42,348 nt of DNA from Bacillota bacterium (GTDB lineage: Bacteria; Bacillota; Clostridia; Peptostreptococcales; Anaerovoracaceae), in the NCBI GenBank assembly GCA_017442785.1, contig JAFRZB010000048.1, positions 1-42,348 on the forward strand, given 5' to 3'. The position numbers were made by a program, and so were the translations under genes. Shown here one piece after another: positions 27,955-37,156 of this stretch. Each line of letters starts with the position of its first letter. The first letter of the stretch is position 1. The notes beneath the pieces were generated by a model. That model did not search any database, had not been told where the DNA came from, and was given only the letters and a program-made list of their open reading frames with translations.

Positions 27955-28424
27955 TAGACGAAAAAGGAAGGCTCTTCGGAAAGATAAACATCATAGATCT
28001 GCTGGTGATACTGGTGATAGCGGCGGCTCTGTGCTTTGCCGTGTTCCGCTACGTCCTCCCGGACAGGAACAGCGGAAAGACGGAACAGAAGGAACTGGTG
28101 CTCTACTGCCATGATACGCCGAGGTTCACGGCTGAGCAGATAGAGAAGGGCGCCAGGGTGTGGGACCAGGGCTATGACGTGGTCCTCGGGACTGTAAAGA
28201 GCTTTGAGATAACACCTCTTATGGAGACCGTGACCGACGCCTCCGGAAAGACTCACCTCGTTGAGAACGACTGGCTCGTCAGCGTCACACTGGTACTGGA
28301 CGCGGAGGGCGTTCCGGACGAGTTCGGCATACGCATAGGAGGGTCTCTCTACGCATCCGGGCATACCATGACGGTCTTCGCCGGGGATGCCAAGCTCTAC
28401 CTTAAGGTGCAGGAGATAAGGTAG
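27951..28424 (+). CDS. DUF4330 membrane-anchored protein
   Basis: A 157-residue protein. MIDEKGRLFGKINIIDLLVILV is the hallmark start of DUF4330, with one transmembrane helix at about 13-33 and a predicted external domain (DVVLGTVKSFEITPL, VSVTLVLDAEG, IRIGGSLYASGHTMTVF). The function is unknown, but the family recurs beside csaB and polymer genes in Bacillota. ATGA overlap couples it to the glycosyltransferase upstream. Confidence 0.88.
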   Translation: MIDEKGRLFGKINIIDLLVILVIAAALCFAVFRYVLPDRNSGKTEQKELVLYCHDTPRFTAEQIEKGARVWDQGYDVVLGTVKSFEITPLMETVTDASGKTHLVENDWLVSVTLVLDAEGVPDEFGIRIGGSLYASGHTMTVFAGDAKLYLKVQEIR

Positions 28425-28426
28425 CG

Positions 28427-29932
28427 ATGCTTTCCGGCAGCATCCTCGGAAAAGCATATTCTTACTGGCTTTGCAGCAGGTGCTTTGCGCTGTGCGCTGC
28501 GGCCGCATCTTTTTTTGCGCGCGCCTGGGAGGGCAGCCTTATCAGGAGGCTCTGCGTAAGGCGCAGCAGGCTTGGCTCGTTCTATGAAGGCAGCGCTGTC
28601 TGCAGTCTTTTTTCTTCCCTGCGCTCAGCGGTAATATCCCTTGCCGGGACCGTTTCCAGGGCATTTGTCCCCGCCCGCGGCGGCAGTCTTTTCGCGAGGG
28701 CTGCGGCAGGATCCCGGATACTTTCCTTTGAGGATCTTTTCGGACTTTTTTTGCTTTTGATGTTCGCGGTGCCGCACAGCCTCTGGAACAACAGGCTGAT
28801 GCTTGCGGGAGCCGTCTTCTTTTTCATCTGGACTGAGCTGCGCGCCGCATCCGGCCGCAGGACGCCTCTTGCGCGGCGCGGGGAGGGCCTTTGTTTCCTG
28901 CTGTTTTCGGCCTCGCTTATTATTTCACTGATCCCGAGCCTGGACAGGACAGACAGCCTGAGGGTGCTGTGCTTCTTTGCCGCAGCCTTCATGCTGATGC
29001 GCTGCGCGCAGGCCGAGGCGGAGGACGCGGACGGGCTTAGGAGGCTGCTCGGGTGGATCTACGCCGCAGTGCTGCTGCTCTCTGTGCTTGCGGTAATGCA
29101 GCGCCTTGCCGGGGTGCAGAACAGCGCCTCCCAGACGGACCTCCTGCTGAACGCCGGCCTTCCGGGCAGGGTGTTCTCCAGTCTGGAGAATCCAAACAAC
29201 TTTGCGGAGTTTCTGGTCATCTTTACGCCTCTTTGCGCGGCCTTTGCCGCAGGGGCGAAAAAGGAGCTGTCCCGCGTGCTTCTTGCCGCAGGGCTGATTC
29301 TTCCGTGCGCCGCACTTATAATGACATATTCGCGCTCGGGCTGGCTCTCCGCCGCCCTGGCCGTCCTCGTATACACCTGCCTTACCAACCGCAGGCTGCT
29401 GCCTGTCATAATAGTTCTCGCGATAGCGGCGCTGCCCTTCCTTCCCGCGGGAGTGCTCCTGAGGCTATCCAACCTCTTCAACCCGGCGGACACCAGCGCG
29501 GACTACCGCGTGCGCATCTGGGAGACCGTAGTACGGCTGCTCTCGGACCAGAGGCGCCTGATAAGCGGCATAGGCCTCGGGCCGTCCACGCTCGCAAGGC
29601 AGATAGACCTCTTTGCGGACGAATACGTTCTGTCCGGCATCGTGCATTCCCAGACTCTCTATCTGGAGCTTCCGCTTGAGACAGGCCTTTTGGGCACGCT
29701 GTCATGCCTGCTGATGCTGGGAACTGCAGGAGTAAGGTCCGTGCGCGCGTCTGTCCGCGGCACGGATATGTATAAAAAGAGAGTGCTCGCTGCCTGCGCC
29801 GCTTCCCTTGCGGGGATGGCTCTGTTCGGGGTGTTCGAGTACATATGGTTCTATCCGCGCATTCTTGCGGCGTTCTTCATACTGTTTGGGATAACGCTCG
29901 GGGCGCTGCGCCATGCGGAGGAAAGACCATGA
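28427..29932 (+). CDS. O-antigen ligase-like polymerase/ligase
   Basis: A 501-residue multi-spanning membrane protein with about ten to twelve hydrophobic segments and a Cys/Arg-rich N-terminal stretch of about 60 residues. The conserved SSLENPNNFAEFLVIFTPL and YSRSGWLSA, then the long outer loop with YRVRIWETVVRLL...GIGLGP and VHSQTLYLELPLETGLLG, identify the Wzy/WaaL (O-antigen ligase) family. Here it would polymerise or attach the wall glycan. It lies 2 bases after the DUF4330 gene and overlaps tagA at ATGA. Confidence 0.87.
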   Translation: MLSGSILGKAYSYWLCSRCFALCAAAASFFARAWEGSLIRRLCVRRSRLGSFYEGSAVCSLFSSLRSAVISLAGTVSRAFVPARGGSLFARAAAGSRILSFEDLFGLFLLLMFAVPHSLWNNRLMLAGAVFFFIWTELRAASGRRTPLARRGEGLCFLLFSASLIISLIPSLDRTDSLRVLCFFAAAFMLMRCAQAEAEDADGLRRLLGWIYAAVLLLSVLAVMQRLAGVQNSASQTDLLLNAGLPGRVFSSLENPNNFAEFLVIFTPLCAAFAAGAKKELSRVLLAAGLILPCAALIMTYSRSGWLSAALAVLVYTCLTNRRLLPVIIVLAIAALPFLPAGVLLRLSNLFNPADTSADYRVRIWETVVRLLSDQRRLISGIGLGPSTLARQIDLFADEYVLSGIVHSQTLYLELPLETGLLGTLSCLLMLGTAGVRSVRASVRGTDMYKKRVLAACAASLAGMALFGVFEYIWFYPRILAAFFILFGITLGALRHAEERP

Positions 29933-30660
29933 TCGAAAGGGTCTGTATAAAGGGCGTGGCCCTGGACAATGTGGACATGGATGAAGCCCTTGAGCGCTTC
30001 CGCGGGATGCTTTGCGCGCAGGGCTGCAGCATTATCGTTACTCCCAACTGCGAGATAATAATGGCCGCCCGTAAGGACGCGGAGCTTGCAGGCGCCCTGA
30101 AAAAGGCGGAGCTGGCGCTCCCCGACGGCATTGGAGTAAAGCTTGCCGCCTCTGCCCTTAAGACGCCGCTTAAGCAGCGCATCGGGGGGATAGACTTTTG
30201 CTTTGAGGCGCTTAAGATCTGCGCCTCAGAGGGCGTCTCCGTCTTCTATCTTGGAGGCGAGGAGGGCGTTGCCCGGGAAGCGTCCGAGGCCCTTGAGAGG
30301 ATCATACCCGGACTGCGCACCGCAGGCGTAAGGAACGGATATTTCGGGGCGGAAGAGGAGCAGGAGATAGTCCGGCTCATAAATTCATCAGGAGCCGGGC
30401 TTCTGGTGGCGGGGCTCGGATGCCCTCTGCAGGAAAAGTTCATGGCAAGGCATGCTGAGGAGCTCTCCGTAAGAGCCGCGGCGGGCGTCGGCGGGAGCAT
30501 GGACGTGTGGTCCGGAAGGCTTAAGAGGGCGCCCGGGGCCATGACCGGCATGGGCCTTGAATGGCTGTACAGGCTGGCTCAGCAGCCCAAGAGGATAGGA
30601 AGGATAGCCCGCATACCGGGCTTTCTTCTGAGCGTATTGTTTGACAGGAAGCGCGGGTGA
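29929..30660 (+). CDS. WecG/TagA/CpsF-family glycosyltransferase (GT26)
   Basis: A 243-residue enzyme that transfers the second sugar (ManNAc in TagA) to a lipid-linked GlcNAc primer. Diagnostic stretches are IIVTPNCEIIMAARKD, ALPDGIGVKLA (with the catalytic aspartate of TagA relatives), VFYLGGEEGV, GAGLLVAGLGCPLQEKFM and GVGGSMDVWSGRLKRAP. ATG 29929 has GGAGGAAAG upstream; a frame open further upstream is not needed. It supports early assembly of the same wall polymer as the CsaB fusion. Confidence 0.9.
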   Translation: MIERVCIKGVALDNVDMDEALERFRGMLCAQGCSIIVTPNCEIIMAARKDAELAGALKKAELALPDGIGVKLAASALKTPLKQRIGGIDFCFEALKICASEGVSVFYLGGEEGVAREASEALERIIPGLRTAGVRNGYFGAEEEQEIVRLINSSGAGLLVAGLGCPLQEKFMARHAEELSVRAAAGVGGSMDVWSGRLKRAPGAMTGMGLEWLYRLAQQPKRIGRIARIPGFLLSVLFDRKRG

Positions 30661-30699
30661 TGGTAAAATCTTCCAGGGAGGATGCCCTGGAGGTCATCC

Positions 30700-31395
30700 A
30701 TGTTCAGAACACCATTAGACCGCCCGGCCAAAGGACGTTCCCGGCAGTACCGTGTCGGGGTGGCAGGCGTGTGCAGCGGCTGCGGAGCCTCTTTCATAGC
30801 AGGCACCGCGGCGTTTTTTCTTTCGGAAAAGGGCGGCTGCGCCCTCGCGGAGCTCGGTCCTCCGTATTTTTATCACGCTCTTGACGTTCCGCGGAGGTTC
30901 TCCTCCGGCTTTCTGTTCTACGAGGACCTTCTCCGGGATAAAAAGAGCCTTCTTTCCGTAAGGAACATGTACGGAGGGCTGGATCTTCTGCTGAGGCGCC
31001 CGGACGCCGGGGGGCTCGTTTCCCCCATGGCGGTCTGCAGGCTTCCGGAGGACGCCGCCGTATTCGACCTTTCCGGGGCGGACGACGCCTATCTGGACGA
31101 GGTCCTTCCGGAGATGGACGAGGTGATGCTGGTGGTGGATCCGCTGCCGGGAAGGCTGCTCTCAGGCGAGGAGAGGCTGCGCCGCGTGCTCATGGAGTAC
31201 CCGGACGCGAGGATAATAGTCAACAAGATGAACGCCGGTGTCCACAGGGCGGAGCTGAGGCGTTTCCTGGGAAACGCGCGGACGACGGAGATACCTTTCA
31301 TAGACCCTCCGCTTATATACCGGGCGGAGTACAGCTGCGTGCTTCCGGCGGAGCTTCCCGCCGTGCGCAGGGCTTTGGAGCATTTGTTCACATAA
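30700..31395 (+). CDS. P-loop-like protein with altered Walker A (unknown function)
   Basis: A 231-residue protein. The start YRVGVAGVCSGCGASFIAG resembles the ParA/MinD loop but has GCGAS in place of GVGKS/T, so the lysine is missing. VFDLSGADDAYLDEVLPEMDEVMLVVDPLP looks like the Walker B strand and the following segment, and RIIVNKMNAGVHRAELRRFLG like a later ParA-type strand. ATP binding is uncertain. I chose ATG 30700 with GGAGG six bases upstream over ATG 30682. It follows tagA by 39 bases and ends the wall-polymer cluster. No function is assigned. Confidence 0.75.
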   Translation: MFRTPLDRPAKGRSRQYRVGVAGVCSGCGASFIAGTAAFFLSEKGGCALAELGPPYFYHALDVPRRFSSGFLFYEDLLRDKKSLLSVRNMYGGLDLLLRRPDAGGLVSPMAVCRLPEDAAVFDLSGADDAYLDEVLPEMDEVMLVVDPLPGRLLSGEERLRRVLMEYPDARIIVNKMNAGVHRAELRRFLGNARTTEIPFIDPPLIYRAEYSCVLPAELPAVRRALEHLFT

Positions 31396-31425
31396 AAATC
31401 ACAAATCATAGATGTAGTATGGTCT

Positions 31426-31453
31426 TTGCATTTCCGAAGATATGTTGTATACT
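31426..31453 (+). promoter_or_regulatory. ftsE promoter
   Basis: A TTGCAT/TATACT pair with a 16-base spacer in an AT-rich stretch, 41 bases before the ftsE start. The -35 is weak. Confidence 0.45.
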
Positions 31454-31494
31454 ATAAGTTGATTTAGAATATCCTCGGTAAAGGAGACTTCCTT

Positions 31495-32178
31495 TTGATA
31501 GATTTTAAGAACGTCAGCAAAGTATACGCGGACATAGTGGCCTTAAAGAACGCCACTCTGCACATAGACCAGGGAGACTTCGTCTTCGTCGTGGGCCCTA
31601 CGGGCTCCGGAAAGTCCACCTTCATAAAGCTCATCATCAAGGAGATAGAGCCTGACGAGGGCGAAATAATCGTAGACGGAAAGAACCTCAGCAAGATGTC
31701 CAACAGGGACGTGGCCATGCTCAGAAGAGACATAGGCATGGTCTTCCAGGACTTCAAGCTCCTGGAGAACAAGACAGTCTTCGAGAACGTCTCGTTTGCC
31801 ATGGAGGTAGTGCACAGCACCAAGCGCGCCATAAACCGCCAGGTGCCGCAGATGCTCTCGGTAATGGGCATAGACGACAAGGCAAAGAACTATCCGAGCG
31901 AGCTCTCCGCGGGCGAGCAGCAGCGCGTGGCTATAGCGAGGGCCATCATCAACAACCCGCGCATACTCATAGCGGACGAGCCCACGGGCAACCTGGACCC
32001 CGATACGGCCTGGGAGATAATGCAGCTGATAGAGCTGGTGAACAAGCGCGGCACTACAGTCGTGATGGTAACGCACGCCAAGGACATAGTCAACCGCATG
32101 AACAAGCGCGTGGTAGCCATAGACCAGGGCGAGATAATCCGCGACAGCAGAGAAGGAGAATACGGATTCGATGATTAA
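31495..32178 (+). CDS. ftsE: Cell division ATP-binding protein FtsE
   Basis: A 227-residue cytosolic ATPase that with FtsX controls wall hydrolases at growth or division sites. Walker A GPTGSGKS is at 34-41, then VFQDFKLLENKTVFENV, signature LSAGEQQRVAIARAI and Walker B ILIADEPTGNLD. Length is standard. The start is TTG 31495 with AAGGAG eight bases upstream; no ATG fits the conserved start IDFKNVSKVY. It overlaps ftsX by 8 bases. Confidence 0.96.
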   Translation: MIDFKNVSKVYADIVALKNATLHIDQGDFVFVVGPTGSGKSTFIKLIIKEIEPDEGEIIVDGKNLSKMSNRDVAMLRRDIGMVFQDFKLLENKTVFENVSFAMEVVHSTKRAINRQVPQMLSVMGIDDKAKNYPSELSAGEQQRVAIARAIINNPRILIADEPTGNLDPDTAWEIMQLIELVNKRGTTVVMVTHAKDIVNRMNKRVVAIDQGEIIRDSREGEYGFDD

Positions 32179-33064
32179 GGGGGCCATATATTCCATAAAA
32201 CAGGCCCTCAGGCAGGGCTTCAGGAACAAGGGAATGACGCTCGCGTCCGTCTTCTCGATAACGGCGATGATGCTTATACTTGCGCTGTTCTTCTTCCTGT
32301 CCGTAAACGTCAGCTACCTTACGGAGAACATAAAGGATCAGTTCGGGACCATAGAGGTGTTCCTCAAAGACGATACCACATCCACCCAGGCTGCCAACAT
32401 GATAGACAGCTTCAAGGACATGCCCGGTGTGGAGACCGCCGGCTACATATCCAAGGAAAAGGCCATGGAGGAGTTCAAGGCCCGCTGGGGGGACAAGGCC
32501 TACATGCTCGACGGCCTGTCCGAGAACCCTCTGCCCAATTCCATAAGGATAATACTCTCCGATCTTGAGACCGGAGACTTCATAGCCACGACGGCGGCAA
32601 GCCTTCCCGGAGTAGAGGACGTGCGCTTCTACAGGGAAGAGGTGAGCAAGGTGATCAAGATCTCCAACGGCATACAGAACGGAGCTCTTGTAGTCATAAT
32701 ATTCCTTGTAATAATATCGGTAGTGGTCGTGTCCAACACGATAAAGCTTACGGTAATGGCAAGGCAGGACGAGATCAGGAACATGAGGTATGTGGGAGCC
32801 ACCAACTGGTTCATACGCGGCCCGATGTTCTTTGAGGGGATAATCATCGGCTGCATAGCGGCCATAATCTCGATAGTCCTGTCCTCGCTCATCTACACGA
32901 GGCTGTGCGATGCTCTGGGAACTCAGGCGTTCCAGCTGTTCACCGCAAGCCTTGTGGAACCGAAGTTCCTTATAACTAACATAATCTGGATATTCCTTGC
33001 CCTGGGCATAAGCATAGGCGCCTTCGGCAGCATACTTTCCATGAGACGTTATCTGAAAGCGTGA
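32171..33064 (+). CDS. ftsX: Cell division protein FtsX
   Basis: A 297-residue membrane partner of FtsE. It has four transmembrane segments: about 23-48, then after an external domain (about 50-165, with IEVFLKDDTT and VRFYREEV) three more at about 175, 222 and 268. NTIKLTVMARQDEIRNMRYVGATNWFIRGPMFFEG is the typical cytoplasmic coupling region. It transmits FtsE ATP hydrolysis to an outside hydrolase, most likely the M23 protein encoded next. Confidence 0.96.
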   Translation: MIKGAIYSIKQALRQGFRNKGMTLASVFSITAMMLILALFFFLSVNVSYLTENIKDQFGTIEVFLKDDTTSTQAANMIDSFKDMPGVETAGYISKEKAMEEFKARWGDKAYMLDGLSENPLPNSIRIILSDLETGDFIATTAASLPGVEDVRFYREEVSKVIKISNGIQNGALVVIIFLVIISVVVVSNTIKLTVMARQDEIRNMRYVGATNWFIRGPMFFEGIIIGCIAAIISIVLSSLIYTRLCDALGTQAFQLFTASLVEPKFLITNIIWIFLALGISIGAFGSILSMRRYLKA

Positions 33065-33092
33065 TATGTCCCTGAAGGGAGAAGGGGAAAAA

Positions 33093-34259
33093 ATGGATAA
33101 AAAGGGGAAAGCCAAGATAGCCGCGAAGGTATTCCTTCTGGTGATGGCGGTGGTGATGATAGCGTCGCCTCTGCTCTCGCCGCTGGGATTCGGAAGCGAC
33201 GTCAACGAAAAGCAGGACGAATACAACAATACCGTAAAGAACATCAAGGAGACGGAGAGGAAGATCTCCGAGGGCGAAAAGAAGGCCAACGATCTTTCCG
33301 CCGAGATAAAGGTCCTTGAGAAGCAGATCTACGACGCCCAGGTGGAGATCAACATCCTCACCGTGGATCTTAACGCCACCAAGGAGAAGATCAGCACCAC
33401 TCTTGCGGAGCTTAACGACATCCAGACCCAGATGAACGAGCAGAACGCCGCTCTTCTGGAGAGGCTGCGCGCCATGTACAAGCAGGGAGACATAGGGATG
33501 ATCTCCGTGCTTCTCGGATCCTCCAACATGACGGAGCTCATCACCAACGTGGAGATGATGAAGATGATCTACCAGGCCGACGCGGACCTTATGGATAAGC
33601 TCGGCGAGCAGTATGCGGTGGTGGACGCCAAGAAGAACGAGCTCGTTGCCTTAAGGACGGATCTCGAAGGCCAGCAGGCAGTGCTCAACGAGAAGAAGAG
33701 CGCGCTCGACAAGGACATGGCTGCCGTGGAGAGCAAGAAAAGGCAGATAGAGCAGGACAACGCCGCGCTCGAGGCCAAGCTGGACGCCATGAACCGCGAG
33801 GCGGATGCCCTTAAGGCCGAGATCATAAGGCTGCAGAGCAACGGCAGCTACATAGGCGGGACCATGGGCTGGCCCTCCAGAGCCAGCACCAGGATAACCG
33901 ACCCGTTCGGAATGAGGCTCCATCCCTTCTACCACATCTACAAGCTGCATACAGGCATAGACATTGGTGCCTGGAGGGGCACGGACATACTGGCGGCTGC
34001 GGACGGCACCGTAATAGCGGCGTCCTACAGCAGCGGCTACGGATACTACATAATGATAGACCACGGCGGCGGGATAGTGACGCTGTATGCGCACTCCAGC
34101 AAGCTGATAGCCAAGAAGGGCGACAAGGTAAAGAGAGGCGAGACCATAGCCCTGGTGGGGAGCACCGGCATGTCTACTGGTCCGCACATCCATTTCGAGG
34201 TCAGGGTCAACGGATCCTACAAGGACCCGCTCAACTACGTGACTCCCGGGAGATATTGA
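33093..34259 (+). CDS. Coiled-coil M23 peptidoglycan peptidase (FtsEX partner)
   Basis: A 388-residue exported protein with an N-terminal signal or anchor helix (AAKVFLLVMAVVMIASPLL). Two long coiled-coil stretches follow (about 40-130 and 175-260, rich in K/E/A), as in PcsB/EnvC. A C-terminal LytM/M23 domain has HTGIDIG, LYAHSS and GPHIHFEV. The zinc ligands (HxxxD and HxH) are intact, so it should cut peptidoglycan itself, unlike the catalytically dead EnvC. I chose ATG 33093 with GGAGAAGGGG upstream over ATG 33066. It is downstream of ftsX and 1 base before recJ. Confidence 0.92.
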   Translation: MDKKGKAKIAAKVFLLVMAVVMIASPLLSPLGFGSDVNEKQDEYNNTVKNIKETERKISEGEKKANDLSAEIKVLEKQIYDAQVEINILTVDLNATKEKISTTLAELNDIQTQMNEQNAALLERLRAMYKQGDIGMISVLLGSSNMTELITNVEMMKMIYQADADLMDKLGEQYAVVDAKKNELVALRTDLEGQQAVLNEKKSALDKDMAAVESKKRQIEQDNAALEAKLDAMNREADALKAEIIRLQSNGSYIGGTMGWPSRASTRITDPFGMRLHPFYHIYKLHTGIDIGAWRGTDILAAADGTVIAASYSSGYGYYIMIDHGGGIVTLYAHSSKLIAKKGDKVKRGETIALVGSTGMSTGPHIHFEVRVNGSYKDPLNYVTPGRY

Positions 34260-34260
34260 T

Positions 34261-35982
34261 ATGACTAAGTGGGTCATTTCCCGCGAAAAAGATAATCAGG
34301 AACAGGGGCTTTTAGGAGTCCCTGTTTCCGTTCTCAACATACTGGAGGACAGAGGCATATCCGGGGACGCTCTGGAGGATTTCCTGTCCCCCGCGCCAAG
34401 GGTCACGCACGATCCCTTCCTGATGCCGGACCTTAAGGAGGCCGCTGAGCTTCTCATAGACGCCGCCGGCTCCGGAAAGACCATATGCGTCTACGGAGAC
34501 TATGACGCGGACGGGATGACCTCCACGGCCCTCATGACTACGGTCCTCAGGCACCTTACGGATAAGGTCTTCAGCTACGTTCCGAGCAGGTTCGAGGACG
34601 GCTACGGCCTTAACATCGAAGCCGTTAAAAAGGTAAAGGACAGGGGCGCGGACGTGCTTCTGACCGTGGACTGCGGAAGCACCAGCCCGGCAGAGATAGC
34701 GTTCGCAAAGGAGCTGGGGATAGTCCCCGTGGTTACGGACCATCATATCCTAAGGGAGGGGATGGATCCGGACTGCCTGTTCGTAAACCCCAAGAGGGGA
34801 GGGTATCCCTTCCCGGAGCTCTGCGGCTGCGGAGTGGCCTTCAAGCTGGCTCAGGGGATGCAGCGCCTGCTCTCCTCAAGAGGAGACGAAAGGTTTACGA
34901 GGCAGGCCCTTAACTCGCTCCTTGATCTTGTGGCCATAGCCACCGTGGCGGACATAGTGCCCCTGATAGACGAGAACAGAAATCTGGTAAAGTACGGACT
35001 GGACCGCATAAACAGAAGGGAAAGGCCGGGCCTGGACGCTCTTATCTCCGCCCTGGATCTTTCGGAAAAAATAATAGACTCTTCCAGCATTTCGTATATA
35101 ATAGCACCGAACCTTAACGCTCTGGGGAGGATGCACAGCGCGGCTCCGGGGGTGGAGCTTCTGGAGAGCCGCGGCAGCGCGGAGACCCTTGAGGCTCTTG
35201 CCAGGCTCACCATTAAGACTAACATAGAGAGGAAGGCCGAGCAGGAGCGCACCTTCAGGATATGCAGGGAAAGCATGGCCAGGGAGGACTGCGGCAGCTA
35301 TGCTCCTGTGATACTTGCAAGGGGTGCCCACGAGGGCGTGGCCGGCATAGTTGCCGGAAACCTCAAGGAACAGCTCTACAGGCCGGTATGCATAGTAACT
35401 CCCACGGGGGACGGGCTTCTTAAGGGCACCGGAAGATCCGTGCCGGGGATAAACCTCCACGAGCTTTTGGAGGGCTGCGGAGACATATTCACCAGGTTCG
35501 GCGGGCATGCCGGAGCCTGCGGGTTCAGCCTTAAGGAGGAGAACCTGGATATCTTCCGCCGCCGCATGCAGGAGCAGGTGAAGGCAGCTCTGGAAAAGGA
35601 TCCGGACGTTCTGACGGAGACCATATACATAGACCACGAGCTTACGGGAGACGAGAAGAACATCGGCTTTGCCGAAAAGCTCAGGCTGCTTGAGCCCTAC
35701 GGAGAGGCCAATCCCGTGCCGCTATTCTGCATAAGGAACGCGCAGGTGAGTGCCGTAAGGACCATGGGCGCGGAGGAGCAGCACATACGCTTTACCGCCT
35801 GCACGCAGGACAAGCAGCCGGTGGGCTGCGTCCTGTTCGGAAGGGCGGACATGTACAAGGACATTATCTTCGGCCAGGAGATGATAGACGTGGCCGGGGA
35901 ATTGGATATAAACGAATTCAGAGGCGAAAGGAAGCTCCAGATGCGCATAAGAGACATACGCAGGTCGGAGCGGGAAAAATAA
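34261..35982 (+). CDS. recJ: Single-stranded-DNA exonuclease RecJ
   Basis: A 573-residue DHH-family 5'-3' exonuclease for recombination and mismatch repair. The metal site is seen in VYGDYDADGMTST (D80, D82, D84), TVDCGSTS and VTDHHIL. DHHA1-domain motifs GVAGIVAGNL and FTRFGGHAGACGFSL follow, then a C-terminal OB fold. Length is typical. It lies 1 base after the M23 gene stop and 1 base before ctpA, so a repair enzyme is embedded in a cell-wall operon; the link may be only transcriptional. Confidence 0.95.
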   Translation: MTKWVISREKDNQEQGLLGVPVSVLNILEDRGISGDALEDFLSPAPRVTHDPFLMPDLKEAAELLIDAAGSGKTICVYGDYDADGMTSTALMTTVLRHLTDKVFSYVPSRFEDGYGLNIEAVKKVKDRGADVLLTVDCGSTSPAEIAFAKELGIVPVVTDHHILREGMDPDCLFVNPKRGGYPFPELCGCGVAFKLAQGMQRLLSSRGDERFTRQALNSLLDLVAIATVADIVPLIDENRNLVKYGLDRINRRERPGLDALISALDLSEKIIDSSSISYIIAPNLNALGRMHSAAPGVELLESRGSAETLEALARLTIKTNIERKAEQERTFRICRESMAREDCGSYAPVILARGAHEGVAGIVAGNLKEQLYRPVCIVTPTGDGLLKGTGRSVPGINLHELLEGCGDIFTRFGGHAGACGFSLKEENLDIFRRRMQEQVKAALEKDPDVLTETIYIDHELTGDEKNIGFAEKLRLLEPYGEANPVPLFCIRNAQVSAVRTMGAEEQHIRFTACTQDKQPVGCVLFGRADMYKDIIFGQEMIDVAGELDINEFRGERKLQMRIRDIRRSEREK

Positions 35983-35983
35983 C

Positions 35984-37156
35984 ATGTATGTAAGAAAGAC
36001 AGTCCTGGTGCTGCTCCTGGTGGTGGCGCTTCTTGTAGGAGGAGCCGCCGCGATGTTCGCGGGCAGGATGGGTGTTAACAGCAATTACACGCTTACCAAG
36101 GAAGAATACGAGAACTGGCAGTATATGCAGTCCACCTATGGCAAGACGGACATGCTCAAGAAGATGATGGAGAGCAGCTACTACGTGCCCGTGGACGGCA
36201 GCAAGCTCATAGAGAGCTCCTACTACGGCCTTATAGAGGGCCTTGGAGATCCCTACTCCGAGTACGTCTCCAAGGAGGAATACGAGGATTACTTCTCTTC
36301 CATGATCGGAGAGTACTCCGGCGTCGGAATGTCCTTCTATAACAACCCCGACGGCGTGCTGGAGGTAGTCCAGGTGTTCAGGAACAGCCCGGCCAAGGAG
36401 GCAGGCATGCAGCCCGGAGACATAATCCTCAAGGTGGACGGCAAGGAATATTCCGGAGCCCAGTCCTCCGAGGCGGCTGCCAACATCCGCGGCAAGGAGG
36501 GCACCTCCGTTGAGATAACCTACAGGAGGAACGGCGTGGAGAACACCGTCTCTATAGTCCGCGCTCCCATAGAGGTGGAGACCGTGGACCACAGCATGCT
36601 GGAGGACAACATCGGATACATATACATAGAGAGCTTCGAGAGCGCCACCGCCAAGGATTTCAAGGCTGCGCTCGACGATCTTACCGCTCAGGGCGCAAGG
36701 GCCCTCATCGTGGACCTTCGCAACAACGGAGGCGGTCTGGTGGACATAGCCGTTGAGATAGCTGACATGCTCATGGATCAGGGCACTGTTGTGTACACGA
36801 TGAACCACGACGGCCAGAAGGGCTACTACAGGAGCAAGGCAGGACGCACCGAGCTGCCGTACGTGCTGCTCGTCAACGAGTACACCGCGTCCGCTTCCGA
36901 GATACTCTCCGCGGGCATACAGGACAACAACGAAGGAAAGATAATAGGTACCCTTACCTACGGCAAGGGCATAATCCAGACCCTGCAGCCTCTCTCCGAC
37001 GGGAGCGCAGTGAAATATACCATCAGCCAGTATTTCTCTCCGTCCGGAAAGACCATACACCAGGTGGGAATAACTCCGGACTACATAGTGGAGCTCGTTG
37101 AGGGCGACGATACCGATTACCAGCTCCGGAAAGCCATAGAGGTGCTCGGACAATGA
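35984..37156 (+). CDS. S41-family C-terminal processing peptidase (CtpA-like)
   Basis: A 390-residue exported serine protease. It has an N-terminal membrane helix (about 5-27), and YYGLIEGLGDPYSEYVSKEEYEDY precedes a PDZ domain (VGMSFYNNPDGVLEVVQVFRNSPAKEAGMQPGD). The S41 core follows with IVDLRNNGGGLVDIAVEIA, the catalytic Ser in NEYTASASEIL and Lys in TYGKGIIQT. Relatives cleave signalling proteins or wall hydrolases; the nearby FtsEX-M23 genes make the latter plausible. It overlaps prsW at ATGA. Confidence 0.93.
   Translation: MYVRKTVLVLLLVVALLVGGAAAMFAGRMGVNSNYTLTKEEYENWQYMQSTYGKTDMLKKMMESSYYVPVDGSKLIESSYYGLIEGLGDPYSEYVSKEEYEDYFSSMIGEYSGVGMSFYNNPDGVLEVVQVFRNSPAKEAGMQPGDIILKVDGKEYSGAQSSEAAANIRGKEGTSVEITYRRNGVENTVSIVRAPIEVETVDHSMLEDNIGYIYIESFESATAKDFKAALDDLTAQGARALIVDLRNNGGGLVDIAVEIADMLMDQGTVVYTMNHDGQKGYYRSKAGRTELPYVLLVNEYTASASEILSAGIQDNNEGKIIGTLTYGKGIIQTLQPLSDGSAVKYTISQYFSPSGKTIHQVGITPDYIVELVEGDDTDYQLRKAIEVLGQ

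Noticed and set aside
33093..34259. EnvC-like inactive amidase activator
   Set aside because: The HTGID and HIH zinc-ligand motifs are intact, so an active M23 peptidase is more likely.
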